From an uncultured Saprospiraceae bacterium (GTDB lineage: Bacteria > Bacteroidota > Bacteroidia > Chitinophagales > Saprospiraceae): a stretch of 62,529 bases of DNA. Positions 7,000-16,687 of the stretch are shown in pieces (within the stretch, counting starts at the first letter, position 1; every line of letters starts with the position of its first letter). Location: assembly GCA_937950315.1 (NCBI GenBank), contig CALFDU010000067.1, positions 1 through 62,529 of the forward strand. The letters are read 5' to 3'. The translations under genes were made by a program, and so were the position numbers. The notes beneath the pieces are model-generated. The model was not told where the DNA came from. It saw nothing but the letters and a program-made list of their open reading frames with translations, and ran no database searches.

Positions 7000-8856
7000 T
7001 TAGAACTTAAGAATTTTGAAGTAATTTTCTGTGTTTGATTCTAGGTTTTTAATTTTCAATATAAATATCCCGCTTTCTAAGTTGTTGAATTTTATTTTGG
7101 TTGTTGTCTCATTTGAGATGATAACTTTGATTAATTGTCCACTTGAGTTATGTAAAGTTATTTTATTGTTGGTCTTATCGGATTTAATAGTTAGTTCATT
7201 TATCACAGGGTTTGGATAAATCTCAATATTATTTTGATCGGCGCTAATGTCATTTGCTGTACTTGTTAAATTTAATTCGAAAACACAGTCAATTAAAGCT
7301 AAGTATTTGGGTGATTCTGTATCTTCATAAGATTCTTTTATCCCCCAAGACCCAAATTGATTGTATCCACCGTGTGAAGAAAAGTGAGCAAAAATCCCTC
7401 CTTCGACAACATCATACCAATAGTCAAAGTATTCGCAATAAAATTCTTGCATTTTAGCATGTCTATTTGCCTCTAATAATTTTTCTACGAATAATTCATT
7501 TTCATTATTTGGAAAATTTGCTACGAGATGTTGTCCGCCTTCATAGGCAATGAGATCTAAGTTTTGATTATCCGCAATTTCTTTTGTTTGCTGCATATAT
7601 GAATATGCTTCAGGTAATCTTAAAGCCAAAGAGTCAATTATTTCATTTACAGTGATGGTGTTTTGTAAATTTTGATCACTCAAGTCATCTGCTAATGCAC
7701 CTCCAAAATATGGGGCAATAGCTACGGCATCTGCAGTTATTTGATTCGGATTAAATTGTGTGTCTTGGAATTTATCAACAATAAAATTTGTGATATACGG
7801 TGATGCAGAAAACCCAGGAATTACTTTTATAAATCTTTCCTCACTATTAAACTCATTCTCAAAAATTTGAAAGACATCCGCCGAACGTTTTGCAGTATAT
7901 GTCCAGGCTTGTTCCCAAGGTTCTCCTGGAATACCTATCTGTTCTGCTGCATCCGTTGCATATTGATTTTGGGAAAAAATGGAATTCCATATTTCATTAC
8001 TATATTCTACATATATTTTAAGTTCTGGGTCAAGATTGTCTCGAAGTAAAATAGCCAGCTGCCTGATATAGTCATCATCTGCTTGATGAGGAATGTTTAT
8101 CCATACATCCTTACTTAGCAAATTAGAAAGTGCTATTATATGTTCGTATGCTACACCGTTCCTAGCCGTTTGAGTATAATTTTGGGGAAGTGTTCTGTCT
8201 GACCAAGTAGTAACTTCTGAATTGTTGGTTTTCATCCAATCCATATATCTAATCATTTGAAAATCACTCAAAAATTCCAATAATTTTGGGTGATACGGAT
8301 TGGTCTCATATGTGTTTTCAAATCCAGGCATAATCATCCTAATGTTGTGAATCGGATCATTTACCTTACTTTCATATATTTCCAAAGCTATACCACCGCC
8401 ATTATTGTTTACCATTACAGTAGTATCCACAGGGCAATTATAAACTCCAGATGCTGATCCCCATAGTTCCACTGTTCCACTACCGTCAATCTTTAATTGA
8501 TAACTGCCACTTGGGTACAAATTGTCCAATTCTCCGAAATACATGAGTGTTCTCACAGCTTGTGGTTCATTGACACCATCTGAGAATGGAATTTCCAATG
8601 GATAACCATCACTGCGTAGTGGAATTTCTACATCACTTGACCAGGGAGCATTAGGGGTAACATCAAATGGAATCCACTCTCTTGATTGGTTCATAATATC
8701 AACAAATACAAATTCTTCGCTCCAATCCTCTATTCCAGCTAAGTTGATACCAACTGGCCGATTAACTTGAGTAATTGCAATAGTGGGAATCAATAGGCTT
8801 GAAATTATTACAACCAAAAATTTCGTGATCAGCAGTTGACTTTTTATTTTATTCAT
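7000..8856 (-). CDS. T9SS-secreted glycoside hydrolase-like protein (GH-A type)
   Basis: The 618-residue protein has a signal peptide (about 1–30, ending near AITQV), then PVGINLAGIEDW, a small beta domain, and a barrel-like catalytic region. YSNEIWN near residue 286 and YEGGQHL near residue 438 fit the acid/base and nucleophile glutamates of clan GH-A hydrolases. Residues from about 540 form a T9SS type A sorting domain (IEIYPNPVINELTI … GIFILKIKN). It should be exported and attached to or released from the cell surface to act on a polysaccharide. The catalytic residues and substrate are inference. Confidence 0.75.
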   Translation of the reverse strand: MNKIKSQLLITKFLVVIISSLLIPTIAITQVNRPVGINLAGIEDWSEEFVFVDIMNQSREWIPFDVTPNAPWSSDVEIPLRSDGYPLEIPFSDGVNEPQAVRTLMYFGELDNLYPSGSYQLKIDGSGTVELWGSASGVYNCPVDTTVMVNNNGGGIALEIYESKVNDPIHNIRMIMPGFENTYETNPYHPKLLEFLSDFQMIRYMDWMKTNNSEVTTWSDRTLPQNYTQTARNGVAYEHIIALSNLLSKDVWINIPHQADDDYIRQLAILLRDNLDPELKIYVEYSNEIWNSIFSQNQYATDAAEQIGIPGEPWEQAWTYTAKRSADVFQIFENEFNSEERFIKVIPGFSASPYITNFIVDKFQDTQFNPNQITADAVAIAPYFGGALADDLSDQNLQNTITVNEIIDSLALRLPEAYSYMQQTKEIADNQNLDLIAYEGGQHLVANFPNNENELFVEKLLEANRHAKMQEFYCEYFDYWYDVVEGGIFAHFSSHGGYNQFGSWGIKESYEDTESPKYLALIDCVFELNLTSTANDISADQNNIEIYPNPVINELTIKSDKTNNKITLHNSSGQLIKVIISNETTTKIKFNNLESGIFILKIKNLESNTENYFKILKF

Positions 8857-9009
8857 AATTACGATTATTAATGATTAGTAGATAAATGCAATTCACATTG
8901 ATTCTTTTTTTGAAGTGAATGATCGATAACTTAAAGGAATGTATATCGTTTCCTTTATTGAGCTATATTTGAGCTTGACTGATCCACACCCTTTCAAAAG
9001 TTGATAGGA

Positions 9010-9056
9010 AAAAGCGCACAGCGGGCTTTACTCCTCACATCCATCTACTCGATTAC
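9010..9056 (+). repeat. Interspersed repeat, tail-only copy
   Basis: GCGCACAGCGGGCTTTACTC and then TCTACTCGATTA match the family tail; the CTCGATTA box is 9048–9055. The minus-strand gene on the right stops 16 bp later. The left half of the repeat is not recognisable; 8857–9009 otherwise shows no feature. Confidence 0.7.
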
Positions 9057-9071
9057 AAACAGTATCTTTGA

Positions 9072-9680
9072 TTACTTTGTGTATAGTATTTCATTGGATG
9101 GATTTTTAAATCTTTTGTATAACTGGAAAGCTAGGAATAATGAGATTAATCCACCTATAATAAATACACCTGTTTGACCTACTGTGTCAACCGCTAATTT
9201 CATTATTGCTCTTGCTCCACTTCCTTTTCTTCTGCTACTATCTGTAATTTGAGATGTATCATCCATCATACCAAAGAGAAATGTTCCACCTACTGCCAAT
9301 GCTAAGTACAAGCCATTTAGTAATAATGGTTTTAGTTGTCCTTCTTGAGTTGACGTTTGAGTAAAGCCAAGTTTTTCTCCAAGATGTTTTCCAAATTGAT
9401 TCGATATGTCTGTATTGCCAAATCCTATATTTAACTTTTTCTCTTTGCCTTTATCATTTATGTATTTTATTTTGGCAGATTCTGATGCTTCATTATATGA
9501 GACTTCATTGATTTTTGCGAGAGGAACCTTGTAGGCACTTTGGAGCATGCCCGTTTTGTTAATTGCTTTTTCAAATTTTTCAAGATTACTGACTTTGTCT
9601 TGACTGAACCAGATTTCATCTTCTCTTAGAACCATAGATTTAGAAATTCCTGCGCCCACAGTAAAGATTTGATTTTCCAT
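9072..9680 (-). CDS. Membrane protein with N-terminal PH-like domain and two transmembrane helices
   Basis: I place the start at the ATG giving MENQIFTVGAG (9680), preceded by an A-rich leader. A longer reading from a TTG at 9737 would begin inside a repeat copy and is less likely. The 202-residue protein has a soluble beta-rich first half (about 1–115), comparable to bacterial PH-like domains, and two hydrophobic helices (about 118–137 and 167–188) separated by a charged SSRRKGSGAR loop. The function is unknown. Repeat units flank it on both sides, so it looks like a single-gene cassette. Confidence 0.6.
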   Translation of the reverse strand: MENQIFTVGAGISKSMVLREDEIWFSQDKVSNLEKFEKAINKTGMLQSAYKVPLAKINEVSYNEASESAKIKYINDKGKEKKLNIGFGNTDISNQFGKHLGEKLGFTQTSTQEGQLKPLLLNGLYLALAVGGTFLFGMMDDTSQITDSSRRKGSGARAIMKLAVDTVGQTGVFIIGGLISLFLAFQLYKRFKNPSNEILYTK

Positions 9681-9730
9681 TTTTTTCTTGTTTTTTTGTA
9701 TTACTTGAAACTTGATAACGCCATAATAGA

Positions 9731-10036
9731 CCTTCAATTAGTCATTGATTATCCGTTAATCCATAACCATCTTGATGGTTTTTCTCTCACCTACAAACTA
9801 CCAATTTTCTATCACCTTTTAAAATATAGGTGACTAAATTGTTATTTAAGGTGGGGAGGTTTTTGTTGATGGGTTTTCTTGAACCTGCAGGCATTAGATA
9901 CTTTGAAAAATGCCCAAAGGCAACCTAGGGCAGGGTGGGGAATTTTGATTTTGAGTTAAGGAAGGGTTTTTTCCAAGATAAAATTGTAAGACCAAATATC
10001 AATGATTTATTCCTTACTTCCAGCTCAACGATTATA
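9731..10036 (+). repeat. Interspersed structured repeat, copy with altered hairpin
   Basis: The head CTTCAATTAGTCATTGATTA matches copies 1 and 2. The second hairpin is TCACCT (9812–9817) with AGGTGA (9828–9833); relative to TCTCCT/AGGAGA a T–A pair has become A–T, so pairing is kept. The conserved TTGTTGATGGGTTTTC follows near 9862–9880. The tail is diverged (CAGCTCAACGATTATAACC), and the amine oxidase gene stops just after it. Confidence 0.8.
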
Positions 10037-10044
10037 ACCAGTTT

Positions 10045-11262
10045 TTATTTATCTGTTAATATTTTATCAGCTGCATGATAGCCAGACAATATCGCTCCTG
10101 GTACTCCCATTTGCTGATAAGTGTCATAAATTTCACCAGCAAAATAGACTTTGTTATCCAGCGGTTCATTAAGAACTTTAAGGTCAGATTTCTTTTCTTG
10201 GAAAGCTTGTGTCCACGTCCCTTGCGTAAATGTGTGTTGCCCCCAATTTTCAATAATATATTCTCCAGAATAGGCTGTAGAAGCTTTTCCGTCAAACATT
10301 TGATCCAACTCTTGGATTAAGCTTGTGATAATTTCCTCTTCGGAGTTGAGGTCATAATACTTTTGAGTTTCGTCACCCATACATAGAAACCCGAGAATAT
10401 TAGTTTGAGCTTCTTTTTTAAAAGCGATATCATAGAATCCCTTTTCTCCATTTTCTACTGTACATGCAATAGCGTCAGGATAAAATTTTTCTGAAAATTT
10501 CAATGCTACTTTAAATCCAGGATGATAGGTGATAGCATTTATGGTCTGCTTCTTTTTTTCATTTAGTACTGGCTTAAAATTGATCATATTAGATTTTAAA
10601 ACGCCAATGGAGACAGTGACCAAAACACGGTCCGCCTCATAGCGATCTCCATTTTTGGTTTTAACGACAACCTTATTGCCAGAATAGATAATTTCGCTCA
10701 CAGGGGAATTAAATGTAATGTTTTGCTTTACAGTTTTTGCAATATTTTCATCAACGAAATCGTACCATGTTGTCTCTTTAAATTTTGACTCTGGCAGGAA
10801 ACTATACATGAAGTTATTTTGCCAGTCAGCATTGATCTTATATTCTTTGCCATCCCAGCTTGCGGTTTTATTTAAATGGTATGGGACAAGTACTTCATCA
10901 ATTTTATCTCCTCTTTTTCCTTTCAATTTGTTCAAGGTAATGGGCGCACTATGAAGCCATTCTGCACCAATGTCTATCGGAAAATCTGCCAATGTTGTAT
11001 CTTTCTTCAGTCTTCCACCATATCGATTGGTAGCCTCTAGAATTACATAATCGATTTTATTTTGTTCTAAAACTTTTGCTGCCGCCAAGCCTGCTGCTCC
11101 AGCACCGACGATGATTACTTTCCCATCATAGGAATATGATTTGTGTAGTGCTGTTTCTTTTGGGAGTTTTCCTTCAGCTCTAGCGGCCCATTTGAAGCAG
11201 CCAGACAGGCTGAGGCTTAAAACAATAAGGAAAACAATTTGTAGACATTGGATGAGTTTCAT
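10045..11262 (-). CDS. Flavin-dependent amine oxidase, predicted lipoprotein
   Basis: I take the start at 11262 (MKLIQCLQIVF), which gives a lipoprotein signal with Cys22 in LSLSGC; a 22-residue upstream extension is possible but would hide it. The 405-residue product has the FAD-binding dinucleotide motif VIIVGAGAAGLAAA and a GGR motif (NRYGGRLKKD), and ends with the usual FAD contact YFAGEIYD. The family oxidises mono- or polyamines to aldehydes, ammonia and H2O2. Lipid anchoring outside the cytoplasm is unusual for it. A 23-bp perfect palindrome lies 26 bp upstream of the start, and a Crp-type regulator gene is the next gene upstream. Confidence 0.85.
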   Translation of the reverse strand: MKLIQCLQIVFLIVLSLSLSGCFKWAARAEGKLPKETALHKSYSYDGKVIIVGAGAAGLAAAKVLEQNKIDYVILEATNRYGGRLKKDTTLADFPIDIGAEWLHSAPITLNKLKGKRGDKIDEVLVPYHLNKTASWDGKEYKINADWQNNFMYSFLPESKFKETTWYDFVDENIAKTVKQNITFNSPVSEIIYSGNKVVVKTKNGDRYEADRVLVTVSIGVLKSNMINFKPVLNEKKKQTINAITYHPGFKVALKFSEKFYPDAIACTVENGEKGFYDIAFKKEAQTNILGFLCMGDETQKYYDLNSEEEIITSLIQELDQMFDGKASTAYSGEYIIENWGQHTFTQGTWTQAFQEKKSDLKVLNEPLDNKVYFAGEIYDTYQQMGVPGAILSGYHAADKILTDK

Positions 11263-11288
11263 GCTTAGTGATTTATCATTTGTGCTGT

Positions 11289-11311
11289 TTACAAATCTCG
11301 AGAATTTGTAA
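11289..11311 (-). promoter_or_regulatory. Perfect palindrome upstream of amine oxidase, probable Crp/Fnr-type operator
   Basis: TTACAAAT (11289–11296), a 7-bp spacer CTCGAGA, then ATTTGTAA (11304–11311). It lies in the 77-bp gap between the regulator gene and the amine oxidase gene. Nearby TTTGTGACATTTGTC (minus strand) resembles a further half-site pair. The binding protein is inferred from adjacency. Confidence 0.65.
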
Positions 11312-11339
11312 CAGATTTCACTTGACAAATGTCACAAAG

Positions 11340-11909
11340 CTATTGCTTGGCTCTTATTCTACTTAAAGTTTCTCTACTCACTCCTAAGTAAGATGCAATA
11401 TCTGTAAGTGAAACTTTTTGTAATATTTCTGGAGCAATATTGATCAATGCATTGTAACGTTCTGAACTGGTCATGAACTGCAATCCATGTAGTTTCGTCT
11501 CTAGAAATATAGCATGTTCTGTCAGAATTGTATTTATCCAATGACCAATGGATATATCTTTTTGTGCCAATTCTTTTATTGGTTCTATTTTGAATCTAAT
11601 TAAGTTGGAGTCTTCCAAAAACTCAATAGTTTCATTCGATGACTCCCCAACAAAAGTCTTAATCGTCGAGATAATTTCGTTGTCGAACGCAAACCACACA
11701 CAAATCTCCTTTGATTCTTTTTGATAATAGGATTTAACGCTTCCTTCTAGTAGTAAGTAAAAATAGTGATGCTGCTTTCCTTCAGAAATCAATTTATCTC
11801 CCTTGGCACAATTCAAGTAAGTGGCATGTGTGAGGATGCTATCTATCGATTGTTCCGAAAGACTTGAGAAGATTGAAATTATTTTTTCTTTAAGTATTGA
11901 TTTGTTCAT
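11340..11909 (-). CDS. Crp/Fnr-family transcriptional regulator
   Basis: The 189-residue protein has an N-terminal cyclic-nucleotide-binding-type beta roll (GDKLISEGKQHHYFYLLLEGSVKSYY) and a C-terminal helix-turn-helix (SLTDIASYLGVSRETLSRIR, about 166–185). No iron-sulfur cysteine cluster is visible, so it is not an Fnr. The sensed ligand is unknown. It lies directly upstream of the amine oxidase on the same strand, and the palindrome in the gap is the natural candidate target. Confidence 0.88.
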   Translation of the reverse strand: MNKSILKEKIISIFSSLSEQSIDSILTHATYLNCAKGDKLISEGKQHHYFYLLLEGSVKSYYQKESKEICVWFAFDNEIISTIKTFVGESSNETIEFLEDSNLIRFKIEPIKELAQKDISIGHWINTILTEHAIFLETKLHGLQFMTSSERYNALINIAPEILQKVSLTDIASYLGVSRETLSRIRAKQ

Positions 11910-11969
11910 TCTTTTGTATCTACTCGCACCGACTATGGATTTTTAGTGTCCGGATCGTTATCTGAATAC

Positions 11970-12234
11970 TCACTGTCTATGCGTTAACCCCCGATCATCT
12001 TAAAAGTTTTTTCACTTTTTACAAAGTACCCATTTTATCTTTTGCTTAAAGCAAATGTGGCTTTATTTTTAATTGAATTGCGGAGTTTTTTGTTGATGGG
12101 TTTTCTTGAACCTTCATGCTTTAGTTATTATGAAGCTAATGACCAAAGCTTACCTTTGGTAGGGTAAGGGATAGTGGTTTACTCGGTAGCAAGATTGTAG
12201 TGGTCTTTGCGGCTCACAACCGTCTCCTCAAATT
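11970..12234 (+). repeat. Interspersed structured repeat, copy with TTTGC/GCAAA hairpin
   Basis: The head is diverged, but TAAAAGTTTTTTCAC and ACAAAGTACCCATTTTATC match the family. The second hairpin is TTTGC (12041–12045) with GCAAA (12051–12055), a wholly different sequence that still pairs. TTGTTGATGGGTTTTC is perfectly kept (12092–12107), and GGCTCACAACCGTCTCCTC is a diverged tail. It separates the divergently transcribed Crp-type regulator gene and the GH74-like gene. Confidence 0.8.
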
Positions 12235-12315
12235 GCATTTGCAATCCATTATTTGTTTGCAATCGCGCAACCGATTGAACAATTCTAAGTCAATGTTGTT
12301 TTAAGAAAAAATGCC

Positions 12316-14790
12316 ATGAAAAACCTACTAGCTTTCATTTTTATTTTTCTTTCTACCGGATTAGTTGCACAGACTTGGGGGACTTTAAGAACTGGAGCAG
12401 GTGGTTGGATTACAGGAATGCACATTCATCCTACGGGAGATCCTGTACTGGCCAAAAGCGATGTAGGAGGAGCCTATAAATATGATTCGTCCACAAATTC
12501 ATGGGAGCAACTTGTTGATGCTAATTCCATTCCAGCCAGTGATATAGATTGGCAGCGGTATGAAGGGGTGACAAGCATCGTGTCAGCGCCGTCCAACAAT
12601 CAAAAGTTGTATATGGCTTTCTTTGATAAAATTTACTACTCAGATGACCAAGGCGCAAATTGGATTGGTACTTCTTATATCGAAACCAAAGATATCGAAG
12701 TAACAGATGGTCAAGACACTTTTTTCTATGAAGAATTTCAACCTAATTCAGACGAAGGGAAATTAGCAGGCGAACGCCTAGCAGTAGATCCAATCAATGA
12801 AGATGTGGTTTACTTTGGAAGTTCATTCTTAGGATTGCAAAGAACGGAAAACGGTGGTACTGATTGGGAAAGCATCGATACTTCGATTGTGCCTAGTGGG
12901 TCGCCTATAAATGGAATCAGAACCATCGTCTTTGATAGCACTTTTGGATCTACCAATGGTAAGACGAATAGAATATATGTGTTTCCAGATTCAGAAGATG
13001 TCTATATGAGTAATGATGCAGGTGTAACTTGGACCAGCTTAAACTTTCCTATTGCTGACGTCAATTACTTTGATGTTGAAGTGGCTGATGGAAAGCTCTC
13101 TCTTGTAGGCAGAGACTTAAACAATTTTTTTGGGGGATTCGGAATGTGGGAATATGATGGCACAGACTGGAATCATAAGTACGATGTCAATGATGGTGAA
13201 GACTATCTTGACCTGGCGATAGATCCATTTGATCCGGATCGTGCATTTCTATTTGCTGAGTTGAGTTCAGTTATCCAAAGAACAACCAATCTTAGTGCTC
13301 CGAATCCCACATGGGAAACTCTGACAAATGATCGAATAGCTGATAATATACCTTGGATGGCATGGACAGAGACCAATGCATATACAATCGGAGAAATTCT
13401 TTTTGATCCTATCGAAAATAACAAATTATGGATCAGTATGGGAACAGGAGTTTATACTTCAGATGATCTAGATGATAACGTAATGTCTTGGGAAGAGAAT
13501 TCATTGGGACAAGAGCATCTTGTGTCCAATGATGCCATTTCATTTCCGGATAACTCTGTGTTGACGTCGCATTGGGATTTTGGGATCTTTAAGCATTTGG
13601 ATTATGATGCATATCCAGTTAGACATTATCCTTCCTCAAGATTTAGTTCTGCATGGGACTTGGAGCAAAGTCCTTCCAATCCCAATTTTGTTGCTGCAGT
13701 CATCACCGATGGAAGACCTTGTTGTTTTGACAATGAATCCAGGAACAGTGGTTATACAGAAGATGGCGGATTGACCTGGACAAAATTTGGCTCTCTACCT
13801 GGTGATGATCCTATTTTTGATAAAATATATGGGCAGCTTGCCATCAGTGCCAACGACAACGATAACATGGTGTGGATGCCTGTAGACTCTCGTCTCCCGT
13901 ACTACACAATGGACAGAGGCGACACTTGGACACAAGCCATTATACCTGACGCTAGCCCTGATTGTTGCATCTATGCAAGCTTTTTTGAGGCCTTGCCTTT
14001 GACGGCGGATAAAGTCGCAAGCAACACTTTTTACTTTTACGATCAAGGTGATGAAGGTGCCATTTTTAAGTCAGAGGATGGAGGAGTTACCTGGGTTAAA
14101 ATATCTACTGAATTGGACGTGTTTACCTTTAATGCAAAACTTGAGGCTGTACATAATAAAGAAGGTCAACTCTTTTGGGCAGGAGGTGCACAAGATGCCA
14201 AAAATCTTATGTCTGGTTTGTGGTTTTCCAATGATGGAGGAGAATCATTTAGTGAAATACCTGGAACAGATGAGGTGATAAGCTTCTCTATAGGCAAGAA
14301 CTATCCTGAAGAAACTTACCCAGCTGTGTACTTCTATGGAAAATACAATTCTGTTGAAGGTTATTATGTAAGCAAAGACTCATTACAGACATGGGAAAAT
14401 ATTGGCACATTTGCAGGTAACAAGTATGATAGACCAGTTGTTTTTGAAGCTGATAAATTTCAGGCAGGCAGGTTGTTTGTAGGCTTTAGTGGGGAGGGAT
14501 TTATGTACTATGAGGACAATACAATAACCAATACCGTCAATATTTTAGCAGGAGATCAATTTATTGAAATCTTCCCTAATCCAACCAATGGCGTTTTTAA
14601 TGTTTCAGGTAATTTGCAAAACTACACGATCCAAGTATTGGATAATACCGGCAATGTATTTCAGACTTTGCCCAATTCGTATTACTCAACGGAAGTAGAT
14701 CTAAGTACTTTACCAAGCGGATTATATTTCATTCTGGTTAAAAATTCCTCAAACGAAAATGTAGCCGTTGAGCGGATAATTAAAGAATGA
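12316..14790 (+). CDS. T9SS-secreted GH74-like (xyloglucanase-type) beta-propeller protein
   Basis: The 824-residue protein has a signal peptide (1–19) and opens WGTLRTGAGGWITGMHIH, then PVLAKSDVGGAYKYD, the start pattern of GH74 enzymes, followed by repeated Asp-box/BNR-type units (SDDQGANW, SNDAGVTW, TEDGGLTW, SEDGGVTW, SNDGGESF). These build twin beta-propellers. The last ~80 residues are a T9SS sorting domain (IEIFPNPTNGVFNVSG … GLYFILVKN). It probably degrades a glucan outside the cell. Catalytic aspartates cannot be assigned by eye. It is one of only three rightward genes in the first 28 kb. Confidence 0.75.
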   Translation: MKNLLAFIFIFLSTGLVAQTWGTLRTGAGGWITGMHIHPTGDPVLAKSDVGGAYKYDSSTNSWEQLVDANSIPASDIDWQRYEGVTSIVSAPSNNQKLYMAFFDKIYYSDDQGANWIGTSYIETKDIEVTDGQDTFFYEEFQPNSDEGKLAGERLAVDPINEDVVYFGSSFLGLQRTENGGTDWESIDTSIVPSGSPINGIRTIVFDSTFGSTNGKTNRIYVFPDSEDVYMSNDAGVTWTSLNFPIADVNYFDVEVADGKLSLVGRDLNNFFGGFGMWEYDGTDWNHKYDVNDGEDYLDLAIDPFDPDRAFLFAELSSVIQRTTNLSAPNPTWETLTNDRIADNIPWMAWTETNAYTIGEILFDPIENNKLWISMGTGVYTSDDLDDNVMSWEENSLGQEHLVSNDAISFPDNSVLTSHWDFGIFKHLDYDAYPVRHYPSSRFSSAWDLEQSPSNPNFVAAVITDGRPCCFDNESRNSGYTEDGGLTWTKFGSLPGDDPIFDKIYGQLAISANDNDNMVWMPVDSRLPYYTMDRGDTWTQAIIPDASPDCCIYASFFEALPLTADKVASNTFYFYDQGDEGAIFKSEDGGVTWVKISTELDVFTFNAKLEAVHNKEGQLFWAGGAQDAKNLMSGLWFSNDGGESFSEIPGTDEVISFSIGKNYPEETYPAVYFYGKYNSVEGYYVSKDSLQTWENIGTFAGNKYDRPVVFEADKFQAGRLFVGFSGEGFMYYEDNTITNTVNILAGDQFIEIFPNPTNGVFNVSGNLQNYTIQVLDNTGNVFQTLPNSYYSTEVDLSTLPSGLYFILVKNSSNENVAVERIIKE

Positions 14791-14924
14791 TTCTACATGG
14801 TTGCTCAAGCTCTTTCATCTAAATAATTGTTTAGTAATGGAACAGCAATAGATTATTTATTGGTTCACAATATTTTTTGTTTTGTTAAGGGCAATACTCT
14901 TCTTCAATCCGCCTATTATGTTTT

Positions 14925-15000
14925 TTTTGCTTAAAGCAAATGTGATTGAGTTGTTGATTGAAGTGTTGAAGTTTTTGTTGATGGGTTTGCTTTATTTTCA
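14925..15000 (+). repeat. Interspersed repeat, central fragment
   Basis: TTTGC (14926–14930) pairs with GCAAA (14936–14940) as in the copy at 11970, and GTTTTTGTTGATGGGTTTGC follows. Head and tail are missing. It lies between two convergent T9SS genes, close to the stop of the right-hand one. Confidence 0.7.
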
Positions 15001-15022
15001 TACCATATTATATGAAATGCTG

Positions 15023-16687
15023 CTAGAGTTTTACAAACTTCTGAAATATGGAACCATCTGTTATTTTTATAAAGTAAACACCTTCACTAAGTTCATTGAT
15101 ATTAATTCCTGAGAAATCTATATTGCCGGACACTACTACTTGCCCAAGTTCATTTAAAATTTGAAAGTTATTATTTGGGAGTAAATCTTCTGATTCAATG
15201 AATAATACATCGAAAACAGGATTTGGGTAAATTTTAATGTCATCAATTTGTGTTTCTTCATTATTGGTTATACAATTTGGAGAAGAAGAATGATCATCAT
15301 CTAAAATTGTCCATCCTTTATCTAGTAATAAATTTCTACCTGATTGGTCACAATAAACCATTTTACTAGCATCCATTGAAATAGAATCTGGTGTATTGGG
15401 GTTTACTGCCCAGCCATTCAAAGTTTCTTCATAGTTGGATCTTGACATTCCACTATATGCTAGAAAATTGCCGAGATCTGTAATATCAGTAGAAATGTTC
15501 CAGTCTCCAAGATATTGATTGAAACGATCAGCGTTGCAAAACATATCTCTAAGATTTTTGACGTTTGAGACGTCCCATTGACTAATGTCACTATTAAAAT
15601 ATCTAGTACCTTCAAACATTCGAGCCAAGGATACAGTTTTAGGGAACCTCCATTGACTTAAATCTCCATTAAATTCATTTGCATCTTCAAACATTCTTTC
15701 CATAGTGGTGACATTGAATACATCCCACTCTCCGATTTCTTGATTAAAACTTCTTGCAGAAAAAAACATGCTACTCATATTTTCAACACTCGAGACATCC
15801 CATCTACTAATATCTATATTAAATGAGAAAGCCAGTTCAAACATGCCATGCATATTGGTCACATTGGAAACATCCCAATCTCCAATATTTTGATTAAAGG
15901 AAATGGCTCTATAGAACATATCTTCCATAACCTCAACATTTGATACATCCCAGTTATTTAAATCCTGATTAAATTCAGTAGCCTGTTTAAACATGCTATG
16001 CATATTGGTCACATTGGAAACATCCCAATTCCCTAGATCACAATTAATTTGCTCGGTCCTAGAAAACATATATCTCATGTCCTCTACATTAGAGACATCC
16101 CAATTACTTATATCTGCATTAAAATTATCTATACGGAGGAATGTGCGTTGCATTGATTTAATATTTGACACATCCCAATGGTTCAAATCACTGCTCAAAC
16201 TATTACACCCAGCAAAGGCATAATTCATATTTTCAACAAGACTTAAATCTGGCGCATCTACCGCTGAAATATTTAAATTTGGACAATAAGCAAACGAGTC
16301 AGAAAAATCCAACCAGCTAATATCACCCCATTGTTTAATATCAACAATTCTTAGTCTGTCATTTGTAAAGTTTGAATAATAATATGGATTTCCGTACATT
16401 TTTAACTGTGGAAATTTCCCCCTTATTGCAACTTCATATATTCCTTCAACTTCATAATCGTGAAAGGCATTTCCAGTAAGTCCAAACTCATCAAACTCGC
16501 CATCATTCTCCCAGTCTATGTCATATTCATATTCTAAAAAATGATTGACTCCGATTTTTACACAATTTTTACACTCGCCTCCATCATAGCTCGTATCCCA
16601 TACTGTTATAAATAGATCATCTTGGGCTGATAAAAAACTGCTTGAAAATATTAAAAAAGCAATTGTGATTTTAATTTGGAAGTTCAT
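15023..16687 (-). CDS. T9SS-secreted BspA-like repeat protein
   Basis: The 554-residue protein has a signal peptide (about 1–21), then ten tandem 25-residue repeats of the form W(D)VSNVxxMxxMF…FNxD, roughly residues 150–410. This is the DUF285/BspA-like leucine-rich repeat surface family, generally involved in adhesion. A 4-Cys linker region and a T9SS sorting domain (IKIYPNPVFDVLFI … GVYFIKI) complete it. It should be a surface adhesin; the ligand is unknown. Confidence 0.85.
   Translation of the reverse strand: MNFQIKITIAFLIFSSSFLSAQDDLFITVWDTSYDGGECKNCVKIGVNHFLEYEYDIDWENDGEFDEFGLTGNAFHDYEVEGIYEVAIRGKFPQLKMYGNPYYYSNFTNDRLRIVDIKQWGDISWLDFSDSFAYCPNLNISAVDAPDLSLVENMNYAFAGCNSLSSDLNHWDVSNIKSMQRTFLRIDNFNADISNWDVSNVEDMRYMFSRTEQINCDLGNWDVSNVTNMHSMFKQATEFNQDLNNWDVSNVEVMEDMFYRAISFNQNIGDWDVSNVTNMHGMFELAFSFNIDISRWDVSSVENMSSMFFSARSFNQEIGEWDVFNVTTMERMFEDANEFNGDLSQWRFPKTVSLARMFEGTRYFNSDISQWDVSNVKNLRDMFCNADRFNQYLGDWNISTDITDLGNFLAYSGMSRSNYEETLNGWAVNPNTPDSISMDASKMVYCDQSGRNLLLDKGWTILDDDHSSSPNCITNNEETQIDDIKIYPNPVFDVLFIESEDLLPNNNFQILNELGQVVVSGNIDFSGININELSEGVYFIKITDGSIFQKFVKL

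Noticed and set aside
9681-9737. The membrane protein gene starting at the TTG at 9737.
   Set aside because: That start lies inside the head of a repeat copy and adds 19 basic residues; the ATG at 9680 has a better leader.
15390-16220. Short tandem DNA repeats with CATCCCA (GATGTCCCA-like) words, at first glance CRISPR-like.
   Set aside because: They encode the 25-residue BspA-type repeats in frame; no leader or Cas gene is nearby.
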